From Apostichopus japonicus (lineage: Eukaryota > Echinodermata > Holothuroidea > Aspidochirotida > Stichopodidae): a stretch of DNA of 64,000 bases. This document shows, one piece after another, positions 50,101 through 62,100 of this stretch. Numbering within the stretch: position 1 is the stretch's first letter; each line of letters begins with the position of its first letter. The translations under genes were made by a program, and so were the position numbers. The notes under the pieces are model-generated. The model did not search any database. It saw nothing but the letters and a program-made list of their open reading frames with translations, and was not told the origin of the DNA. The stretch covers positions 5,399,001 through 5,463,000 of the forward strand of contig NC_092570.1 of assembly GCF_037975245.1 (NCBI RefSeq), written 5' to 3'.

Positions 50101-53100
50101 TATCATTCCAGAATTGTGGTATAGTCCTACAGCTAAGAGTATCTATACGATATCATGAAAAGTAAATATATACCTCTCTAAGGTTGGTTCTGCCTGTACA
50201 TACCTAGTTGTCTGGCTGTGCAGGGTGTATGCCTTAGACTTGTTTACTGTTGACTCAAAGTCCTTTTCTCAAAGCTAGACTACCATGCCTTCCATTAGCT
50301 GTTTACTCCCCCTTTGAGCTATGCACCATTCTCTCTAACCTATGCCATGTAAGAGCTGACCTACATCTCACTTTGGACTTAAAACTGATCTCTTATTTCT
50401 GCTTCTTTTAAGATGGCTTTATTCTAAATGGACTAAACTGACATAGGGCTTTGAATCGCTGACAAACCGTGACCACATATGCTCGCCCTTAGGGAGGGTC
50501 ATTGTCTCCAATGCCAGAGTTAGTTAGCAGGGCATTACTTTGAAAAGATAGTAGAGTCCAGAGAGGTCAAATTTGCCATAAAAGGGAACTGTCTTTATTT
50601 AGTTATGGATATAAATATCAGTCTGGGTTTAGGGCCAAGTCGACTTTTCAGTCCATCCTCTCTCAGCGGAAGATTTGCGGAGATATTTGTTGCTAACGAT
50701 TTACAAACATTTTTATCTATCAAGCGACATTTCATGTCATGATTTGGATGAACCTCTCATCTTCTCTCTTCTCTTACACTGACTCGGCAAAACTTACGTG
50801 CTTTCTCATCTACTTATCCTATAAAAGTTAGTAACACTTGACAGTGCAAATTTTTTAATGGTAGTGCAGTCATCCGATAGTCCAAGATGACCAATCTTCT
50901 TGTTCAGACGACCATAATCAGCTGCGGTGGTTGTCCACCTGATAACTCGTTTACATCAAGTAAAACATCTTGTAACTATATACTCCCAAGTAGCTAAAAC
51001 TGATAAAAGGGAAACACCCCCCCCCCCAAAGCTGGGGGTTTTATTCACCAAACCCTACATACAACTCTCCCACGGTTCACATATTGGTCATTGTTATTTT
51101 GTTTCATATTTTGGGGCAACCAAATTTTGTTGTTCAGGCGTTCAACCAGAAAAAAAAAATCATCCTGAAGGATGTATCCTGCTCCTGAGCTCAGTGCCTC
51201 TGCCACAGTGGTGAGGCTGTGGTTCAAAGTTTGAAACCCCATAGGACAAATCCTCTTGCTAAGATTGTCCCCATAGGAGATGATTTATGAAAGATGATTC
51301 ATGTCAAGTCTTTAACAGTGGTTTACTTGAAAGTGACATATTTGGCTATTTTCATCTCCTGAAAGAAAACATTTTCTACCATAACTCACAAAAAAAGATA
51401 GACTGACAGTATCTTTTATAATTGCAGCGAAGCATGGTTTTTAACGAACACGTTTTCTGTATCTCAAATTCGTTAATTTTTTTTCTGCAAGTCACGTCCT
51501 TGAAGAAACATGAAATGGCAACCAGCAGGGGGTCTTCTTAATGAGGGCAGGGTAACCTCTGACTGACCCTAATGCATAGGTCACTCATAAGTAAACCATG
51601 GTGGTTAAATACCAGTTCTGACATTGGTCAAATTGGAAAACCAGTTACCCCCCATGACAAAAACATAATTGACAATAAATTCACCACAATTACCTCTCTG
51701 ATGGTAAATATTTTTTATCTAAGATAACCAAGTGCTGAAAAAATACAGTAGCCCTTCTAGTCCAGTATAATAACGAGCTTGTATGTTCTAAAGTTAACTG
51801 TTCTACTTAGCTGTCAAGAATGATTTTGGGTAGCATGTGTGGAGAGGTATGTTTGCAAGAGGTTGGGGGGGGGGGGGGGTTGCGGGCAGAGCTGGGTAAG
51901 GATTTTTAGGGTCTTAGGTCTCATAAAACTCTAGAGGAGGGGTGGGGGGGGGGCTTATTCTAAACTATAACAGACCTGTGCTCATAAGTGTAACAAGATG
52001 TAAGATGAGTGGTAGTGTAATGGAAACATAGCGAAATATCTGCTACTTGGGTACTTCCAGTTCATGTAGTTTGAAGAGGAGGGGAGGGAAGGGTCGGGAG
52101 AAGAGGGGAGATGAGAATGAGGAGGGTATGTGCAAGACAAGAACAAAACCTGACACATCTCCACGCAGAGATAAAAGCAAAGACAGCAGTTACCTCAAAG
52201 TATTATTGTGGATGATAGGTTTTGTGATTTAGTGACTATCGGACATGATTGTTTGTAAATTTAAATTTTTCCATAAAGGTATTCCTATTTATTGATATTC
52301 CTACAGGGTAACCACCAAGCTGCCAAAGAGGGTTACCAAGAACTTTTGACAGTGAGCCCCGTAGCTGACCCCATTAAGTGTGCCGTGCATAGACAGCTTG
52401 GTAAGTCAAATTGTTTTTCCAGTCCCCCTCCCCAATCCCCCCTTATCCACCTCAAATTGCATTACATGGAATTTGTTTTGGTTTCCCTATGATAACTAAC
52501 AGTGAATATATTACAGACAGATCCATTCTCTTAGGTTCTGAATGATTCTATACAATGCATGAATATGTTCTGAAGCGAGCCATTGTTGCAGGCTTGTTCT
52601 GTCTGGAGTATTCACGCCTCCCCTCTGCTGTGGCTAGTTCTAGACAAAAGGATGGAAGAGGACAAAAGAAACCATGTCTATTATCATATTGCTAGGAATT
52701 GGCCTGTTTAAGTCATTGTCTTGCCGACTTCTTTGTCTGGCGGCCAGCGTGACTGAGGAGGAGAAGGAGAAGGATAAAAATTCGCTCCTGAAAACAAGAG
52801 ATGCTCACAGGTTACATGCCTAAACTGTTTGTGGTGGAAGCCCATTTCCCTCGGGGATTTAAGTGCACGAGTGCTGCTGTGTAGTAACCATTTCTCAATT
52901 TTCTTGCTCTTTAGTGTGAAATCGATAGCTCTGACAGGATAGAAGAAAAGATATCTTATAGCACCCGATGTAATAAAACTTCATCAAAAATGTGTTTCAT
53001 TTTGGTAACTTTAGAAGTTACCAAGAATTTCAAATTTCCTTTGTGTACCTGTCATACTTTTGCACTCCCTGTCAATATTTCTTGAGCATCTCACCAAAAC

Positions 53101-56100
53101 AAAAGGTTTGTGTCTGAATCTGGTAGTGTCTGTGAGACAAGGGTAGTTTTTCTGTGGTTCTTGGTGCCTTCTCTTCGTGGCTACATTCAGGATGAGTCAA
53201 TTAAGTTGTAGAGAATGAATATGTTGGGTCTTTATGTATGTGTATGTATCTCTTTGTGTTTAATAGTGTCACTTTCAACCAGTGGGGTCGCCAAGGGATT
53301 GGGGGAGGGGGTGTGGAGAGGGGACGGTGGTGACACAAACCTCAAATGTTCTGGGTCCCTCTTGGATTCCCCCTCCAACCCCCTCCCCCCCAAATTGAAA
53401 TTTGCCATTTCAAAAAGAAAAAAAAAAAATGAAATAAAAATTGGCTGGAAGCTATGCAACTCTGACTTATGCAGACTGTCATTACTGCACGTATACAATT
53501 GTTTTTATGAGCATTCTGTGAGCCGGAAAATTCGTGGAAAAAAGGCTGCTCGAATTTAAAGCGAAACTTTTGAAACAAACGGAGTAAAAGATTACCAATG
53601 GTTAACTTTCTCTTTGCTTTCTAGGAAGGTTTACATGTACTCTGTTGTAACTTTCTAGATTTCTAACAACAGTGACACAGCTATGTTTACAGCTTCAGCA
53701 ACTTGAAACAAACGTTTTTTTATCGAATATCAAAGTTTCAAATTTTTTCATTACTTTCGCATGCTATAAATAGAGGATTGTGCTTTGGAAGATAATGAAT
53801 GCAAAGCTGTTCAACCTCATCCTTTTCAGACATCTTAGTTTAACCCACCACACATGGTGGTATTTTTGTCCAGGTTTTTGGTAATAACCATCCCCTCCTT
53901 TTGGTCAGTGTACCCTGTAAATGTAATGCTGAAAATTGACCCATTACCTTTTGCAGGCTGGTTGCATCACACCTCCGAGCAAGTTGGTGACAAGACTACC
54001 CGTGAAAATCAAGCTATACAGTGCCTACACCGGTCACTCGAGATTGATCCCAATAGCGGTCAGACCTGGTACTTTCTGGGCCGTTGTTACTCATCTCTGA
54101 ACAAAGTCCAGGAAGCATTTGTCTCCTATCGGCATTCCATAGACAAATCGGAGGCCAATGCAGACACTTGGTGCTCCATAGGGTAAGCATAAAATGGAGT
54201 CACACCTGTAAGGAAGTTGTACATGCCTATAACGGATTTCTGGAGTGCCTGTGACCCAAGTATTTAAAGGAATGTTCCTTTGGTCAAATTTTAGTGTTTA
54301 AAAGAAGAAGAAAAAATGATGCAAATTTTTCTGTACTAGTAGGTGAAGACGACCACCATCATGATTTTTATATTTATTCGCAAAGATTGAGTGTATAAAT
54401 ATAGTGAATATATAAGATTATGTTCATTAAAATGTTAAGTAATGTGCCATTATGACATCCCGGATCAGATGCTGTGACTAATATTTAGGTGTAAATGGCG
54501 TGGTTATATGACCAAAAACAAAAGAACACACCCTGGAATTTCCCTAAATGTAATTCGGAGTAACGCTTGTGATGATGTGGCAATAACCTAGCAAACATGT
54601 AGAAAGATCCAGGGCTTTTTTTCTCCGACTGGAATATCCCCTAAATGCATAGCATAGACCAGGGTCATAGTTTATGAGTATCAAAATATATGTACAGAAT
54701 TGCTGCTTTGATGCCCTACAAATGCAGTGTGAAATGTTTGTCACATTAGATCCGTTCCTCAGATGCAATATAAAATATAAATAAATGCGAAAACCATATC
54801 CCTTTTCTGACTGATGAAAGTTTCTACAAAGTATTGCACATTTTTGTTGAATACAAAGTGGTTTTTGGGTGTCATCAAAGTATGCTCTGTTGTGTATATA
54901 TGAAGTTGAAAGAACATGTTTTAGGTTGTGCTATTTGAATGTAATAAAACAATGTTGTAAACATTAACATTTAGGCCTGTACTGAGAAACTGACCATCAA
55001 TTTAGCATTCGAGGGGTATTCCAGAGATTTAGCGTATATGTTAGAGCTATGATAATCTTGAAAGCTGGAATAGCTGTAGTAGAAACACTACGCGCATTCA
55101 GTTTTTTTTCTATTTCCTGGTACTGTGGTATATATCGATACTTCTTTCATCCTATTAATAAAGTCTCTTTTAGTTAGGAGTAGCCAGATGGTTGTAACCC
55201 TACAGATAATTTACTAACTAGGTAGTCAGACTTTTTTCCCCTTAGTGACCCCAATTTTGACATCATCTTGGTTAGCTAGCCTCCAGTGGCAAATGTGTGG
55301 TTGGCGGGGGGAAGATGTATCTGCAGAGGAGACATCCCCCCTTGAGAAAGTGTTTACATGATTATTTGCACGTTTAGTTGCAAAGTGTTGTTATTCTTTG
55401 GCGCTTGTAAGTGCATAATTCCGCCAAAAAATTTTGACCCAATTCCCTCCCCCCCCACAAATGTTGGCAATTTTTTGCATCTCTTTTTCTTCTCTTCGGA
55501 ATTTTTGGGCGACTCTCCATATTGGCGACCCCTTAAAATAATGGTGACTCCCTGTATCATATCAGGGATTAAAATTTGGATCCAAGGGGGGGGGGGTTAT
55601 GGACAGGTATCCAAAGAAGATGTGATAATCCGATGGCGTGTTAGGATGACACATACTGTATGTTTACAAGACTAGTATCGAAAGGAGATCTGGCATCAGA
55701 CTTTGAAGTTACTCCGTAGTCTCATTTTATCATAGTACCCTGTACTCGTACTCCTCTCAGGTGTAGATTTGTACTCATCCTCGAAATCTACTGTGTACAG
55801 TATATACCAGTGCAAGATTATGTGCATGTTACTCATGCTCTCAGCCCTGCACTAATGCTCCCCGACTTGCCCTTGAAGTCTCGTCGGCAGTGCCCTGGGA
55901 AGTTTTGCCAATTAAATTGGGTTTCATCTTCATCTTCTTCTTCTTCAGGGTTCTCTATCAGCAACAGAACCAGCCTATGGATGCACTGCAGGCCTACATC
56001 TGTGCTGTACAACTTGACAAGTCTCACACTTCAGCTTGGACAGATCTCGGCATCCTGTATGAAGCCTGCAGCCAGCCACGGTAAGGGACAACTTAAATTA

Positions 56101-59100
56101 CTACGTCTGTCTGGAACATTTCCCGTTCCCCAAACGAGAGGAGACGTTAAAGTTACTCTTATACACCCCCCCCCCCCTCCCTTCAGACAGTGCTTTGCAC
56201 TCCCAGTCAACCCTTTTATTGAACTGAAACTTCAAACTACCTTCAAAATTTACAGCTTTCCCCTATGACTTGTCCTTGGTTTCAGTACCTGACTCGAACT
56301 AGAGACGTAGTATTACATAGACTTGTGACTAGAAGGATATAAATATCCGTACCAGCTTCTGGATAATTGTTGCCGTGCAGGTACTGCTCCCTACTGCACA
56401 CTACTCGTATTTATCATACAGACCGTCTTCCACTGGTGTAATTGCTGGAGTCTACAGTACAAACACAATGTAGGCAGCCAGTCTGCCTGGAGACAATGCG
56501 GCAGTTTGCGCAGTGTAACATTGTCAGGCCATTTAATCGTGTGTTTTGTCATCGACTGGGAACCAAATACATGCCGGCAAAAAGACCAGAATGAATGCTT
56601 TTTCCACTGTATTGTTGAGAGAAATGAATCTTTCAACCTTTTTTTTTCATTTGCAAATCTCGTTGTTCTTGATATTGCTTTGCAACTGAATGAGCCCGAG
56701 CTGACTCCATTGATCACAGAGGTGTGCCAAAGAATAGAACCGGTTTAAGCGTTTGATTCATAGGTCAATTAGCAAGCTAGATCGCGTAGAGTGTAAAAAA
56801 GGTGTACGTTAATCACAACTGTGATGGTAGTTTGGTGTACAGTAAGTGTTTATGGAGATCATTTATGTTGATTGCTACCAGAAAATCCAGTCCCAACTAC
56901 ATATTGATGACCACTGAAATTTTATTACATAACAACATTGAATATGTACAATGGAGACTGGTAGGTATCAACTCACTCATTAATATCCTGTACAACTAAG
57001 TTTTTTTTTGAATTTACAATAAAAGATAAGAAGCCATCAACTGTAGTCCTTAGCCTGACAAAAACCATATTAGCAGTCTACTTTCGATAATTGTGGCAGA
57101 CTATTGTAATTGTTATTGTTGTTGTTATAACAATTGTGGTGGTAACTACCAATTAACTCTTGCGGCTAGACAAAATACTCCATAGTGACCTTGTAGGAGG
57201 TATTACTGTGCAATAGTTGAACAAAGTCATGTGATTAGTGTGAAGTTGAACATAACCCACTGCTGTAAGAATAATCCGTGATTTAGGATAATGAAAGCAA
57301 TCTTGTCATTGCGAGTTATTACTGTGCAGTATTAGAATGAATCTAGTTGGGAGTGTAACATAGTCATGTGATTAGTGTGAAGTTGAAGATAGCACACTGC
57401 TGTATGAATTATCTGTGATATAGGTGAAAACAGCAGTTCTTGTCATTGCGAGTTATTACTGTGCAATGCTTGAATGAATGTAGTGGGGGGAGTGGAACAT
57501 AGTCATGTGATTAGTGTGAAGTTGAAGATAGCACACTGTTGTAAGAATAATCTGTGATATAGGAGATGAAAGCAGTCTTGTCATTGCGAGTTATTACTGT
57601 GCAATGCTTGAATGAATCTAGTGGGGGGAGTGGAACATTGTCATGTGATTAGTGTGAAGTTGAAGATAGCACACTGCTGTAAGAATAATCTGTGATTTAG
57701 GATAATGAAAGCAATCTTGTCATTGCGAGTTATTACTGTGCAATACTTGAATGAATGTAGTGGGGAGTGAAACATAGTCATGTGATTAGTGTGAAGTTGA
57801 AGATAGCACACTGCTGTAAGAATAATCTGTGATATAGGAGAGGAAAGCAGTCTTGTCATTGCGAGTTAAAAGGTGAACAGAGTAGGAGGAAGGTTTATAA
57901 TCTGTATGGTAAGGTAGGTATTTAATGTTGGTCTGTTTGGTTGAATATGTTTAACAAATTTTAGCCTTATTTTTTTCTCTTCGATTTTTTACGATTGGAA
58001 GACCATTTGAGATTTGGAAAACCATGACTCGCTCCTGGATAAAAGAAAAAACCCACATTAGTCTAGCCAATCAAGGCCGGGAACCCTACAACCTTTCCAG
58101 ATGTTAGGTATCAGTATTTTGTTGAGATATAAATCAATTATCCAGATGTTAGAATGAGAAAGGTAAATCCAGGGGTTTCTAAAGATGGGGTTTCTAAAGA
58201 TGGTATTTCCATATTATGATGTGCTTTAAATGTTATAATCTCTCTGGTACTGCACTTTATTACACAAATTTCTTCTCTTTTTTTCTTCTCCTCCTCATCT
58301 TTTTGCAGGGATGCATTGACTTGTTACCTAAATGCTTCTAAAACCTCTCAAACCAGCATCAACCCGACCCTTACTGCCCGTATCAAACTCATGCAAGCGC
58401 AGATGAACAGTATGCCTCCACCGCACATGCAAAACAAGTGAGTATTTACACGTCCTGCCTGGGCCATACATAGGATTGCTCTCATGTAGAGATATTCTGC
58501 TGACATTTGATACAAACCCTGTTTGATTGTTGACCATCGAATCAATCAACAAAGGGTCATTTGCATCTGAATTGCAACCGTATTGCAACCGAATTGCAAC
58601 TGAATTCCAACCGATTGCAACTCAAAGAAATGTATCTGGTCGACAGTTCTTTCTCAGACTTGATCAAAGTCTACATTACATTCGATAAGTTTTCACTAGA
58701 AAGAAAGTTTGAATCGGGAGGTAATGATTGTGATTGTGATTCAGTCCTCAACAAATTTTTGCACTGAAACCTTTGACATGATAGTATTGGAATTAGTCAG
58801 TTGCAAAAACCAAACTTGAAAATTTGCTGCCTTGACATTCGTTGAAAAGATCCCCGGAGTAATCAAGCTTAACAAGTGACATTTCCCCACCCAGCGAGTA
58901 AATACAAAATCCAGTCGATTGTGTTTTGGTTTTTTTTTGAAAAATCAGCACAAATGCTGTTTTAAATCCTATTTCTGATGTAACCATACATGAGACATGA
59001 CTTGTCTCTCTTTGAAATTGCAATAATTGTAAGCACTTGTGAGTGATGTCACCATACGAATGGAAAATATTAATTAAAAGTTCTGTTAATTCTGTAATCA

Positions 59101-62100
59101 ATAACACTAACCTTGTGCTTCTTGAATTAAAAAAAGGAAACCCAGAATTTGGAAACTGTTTATTTAGCTTTTCTTTTGTGCCCCCCTCCCCCGTGAAGTT
59201 GGTTGTAGTATTGTTCTATAAAGCATGTTGTTTGCAGACTGTAGTAAGGTTACCTATTAACTAGTTGTCATAACAACTTTTGAGGTAAGCATGTGCAAAC
59301 TAGACAACAGATAACTTTATGATAGCGTACATTACCCTAAAAATAGAACTGAAACCATCGAGTGTGAAAATGTCTTTGTTAACGAAGCGAAGTTCTCAGG
59401 TAGCAGGAAAATGAAACAATCGTCCGATTGGAAACAAAGCAAAAGTGGAATGTCAACAAGTTGCACTTTCGACCACCTCAGAGGTATTTTTAAATATTTA
59501 ATGATTTAAAGGGAGGAACTATTTGTACCCACAAAACTGTGTTAGACATTTTTTAGACATTAGACTAAAGTTTGCTTTCCAACTATGAAATTCGTCCGGG
59601 TACTATGGTGGTTGCCTCGCCCCCCGATAGAATGAGAACCGTTTCAAACCGTTTTATTTTTTTGTCCGTTGGTAATCACTCACAGATCCAAAACCTTGCC
59701 AAGTATTGAGGAAGCATGGAGCCTTCCCATCCCTGCTGAGTTGACTTCAAGACAAGGCAACATGGCTGCTATGCAACAGGTAAGGGTTTTGCTAACCTCT
59801 CCCACTGCATAATCATTTAGGATCTCTGTGTTTTTGATCGTTTTTTTCGTCGATCCGTTGATATTTCGTGCAATTATCGTGAGAAATATCAACATTTCAT
59901 TTCGCCCCGTTTGACTTTGCAGACCAGGATGATGCATCCAGCTAATGTTGTCAGTAAAGGTCACCCCCCGCCTTACCCAGTCCAGCAAGCAGCAAATAAC
60001 CAGATCAGCTCCCTGGGTCAGCCTAATGGCCCCAACCAGCCCACCCCTGAGCCAGTCCAAGGTCCTCCAGAAAAGGGGACTAAGAAGAAGAAAAACCCCT
60101 CAGGAAAGAAGAAGGTAAAGTTTGAGAAACACACACAAAAAACAGAGGGAAAACCATCTTATTCCTTCAAAAATCCACAAAACTTAAGTTACCTCAAGTT
60201 AACCAAAGAAAGATGACTGTGTGGGCGAGATCTGATGGAGGGTTGGGAAATGAGTAGGAGGGTTGGACGTGTGGCAAGGTTTAGAGAAAATGGGTGATGT
60301 ATATAATTTAAGCATATTCTGTTAAGTCAGTTTCATTCATTCAGAAAAGAGAAGGGTGAAACATGTTTATTGTTGCGAGTTGTGGTAAATACCACTAATT
60401 ACAAGAGGGAAATTCTTTAACTTGCAAGTGATGACACTGTGGAGAAAGTTTCATTGAAAATGAATCCGTATGATGGTTGATAGGAGGTACAATTTATGTC
60501 AAAATCTGGAAAGATGGAGAGATCAGGGGGTCAAAGTTTTTCGAGTATAAAGAAGAAAGCTTTTCTCTTCTGTCAATATTGATGGGTTGCTGACTTAACA
60601 TTAGCACAATAGGGTAGCTCATTTTTAAATGTTGCTTTCTTTAACCAATTTGGAGTAAATTCCATATAAGTCATTGCTTACAATATGCATCACAAGATTG
60701 GTAGCGTTAACTTGAAGACGGAAGTAAACTTTCCTTAAGTTGATTCAACGAATGAATGTTGCTCTTGTCGGTGAATGTTCACAGATGAATTCACACAGTC
60801 TGTGTAAACTTGAAAAGAGATATTACTCTATCCGAAAAATTTTGTGATCCTTTCAGATGATCGGTTAAATACCCCGTTTGGGAAGAAGTCAGATCATTCA
60901 GAAATATTTAAGTATCGCTTATTATTACCAGAGACGTATTCATCCTAGAGTTTGACCATCTGTCTGTTATTTTTGTTTTTCACACATAAAACAGTCTTCC
61001 ACATCTGTGGCTGAGTTACTGCAGCGTAGACAGTTACAGAATACTGGTCAACCGATATCCCAGGAAGCATCTGCCACAGTAGCCAGTAGTACACCCCCAC
61101 AGCAGCAACAGCAAGCCCCTCAGCAGCACCCTCCTCCCTCCCAGCAGCAGCAGCCGCCCGTAACCTATCTCAATCCACATCAGATCTCACTGATGCATCA
61201 TCTTCATCAGAACCAGACAACCCTCAGCCCAGAACAGCTGGTAATGTTGCAGCATCTACAACAGACCTTTTGGGTTATGCAGGAACATCAAAAGCAGGTA
61301 TGTTTTTTTTACCTAAAAGATGACGGATATAATAATTCAATTTGGGCTAGCAGTGATCAACGATGTTTAACGATCAATGACTGATTTATTGATCGATTTG
61401 GCTCGCAAATATGAGGGAGCGACTTACCATATGTAGTGATTGATTTTTAGCGAACACACATTACTGTGTCTGAGGTTATGGAGTTCCAGATGTTTGTCAA
61501 ACTTTTTCAGCATTTTTGTGTTATTTTACTCTTTCCATCTGAAATTTTTGGGAGATTGAACTTTTCCTGTTTGCTCATGACAGATCATGAAGTGATAAAA
61601 CAATGGTAATTTTTGGTAATACTTAGTAGTTTCCGCAAACAAATTGTTTATAGTGTTTGCACACGACACCATTGCTTATTTCTGTATCAATTGGGTGGTG
61701 TATTGCCAGCCTTCTGTTGATATGGTTAGTAAATGTAGCTAAGTTTACCCCCTTTCCTTAGTGGTATGTGCCACAACACAACACAAGAATGATCTCATAT
61801 ATGTTTGTGGTTGGGTAGTAGATACTTTGTTAATATGTATATATACTAATGTCTGCTGAAGCTCAGAGAACATGAAAAGATTGTGGAATCAAGCAACCTC
61901 ATTGCAAATTATGAATCAAACAAAATCTCCCCTATATAGGTTACTCTAGTCTATAGTGCAACTTAGTATGGAGGTAGGATGAAGACCCTAATTTTCATGC
62001 AGTTAGGCTAGAGCTTAGTCTAAATTAGACGTAGGCTTAACACTGTATGTGATTTTACACGAAAACAAGGGTGGCACTAAAATAAGGGTGGCACGAAAAT

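Noticed and set aside
53215-53559. 114-codon ORF
   Set aside because: It crosses G-, C- and A-runs and matches nothing; antisense ORFs of similar length overlap it.
55810-56268. 152-codon ORF on the + strand
   Set aside because: It runs over KDM6A exon g in a different frame; the UTX frame has the homology and the splice sites.
57201-57868. CRISPR-like or other spaced repeat array
   Set aside because: Units are adjacent with no unique spacers, in an animal intron; it is a minisatellite.
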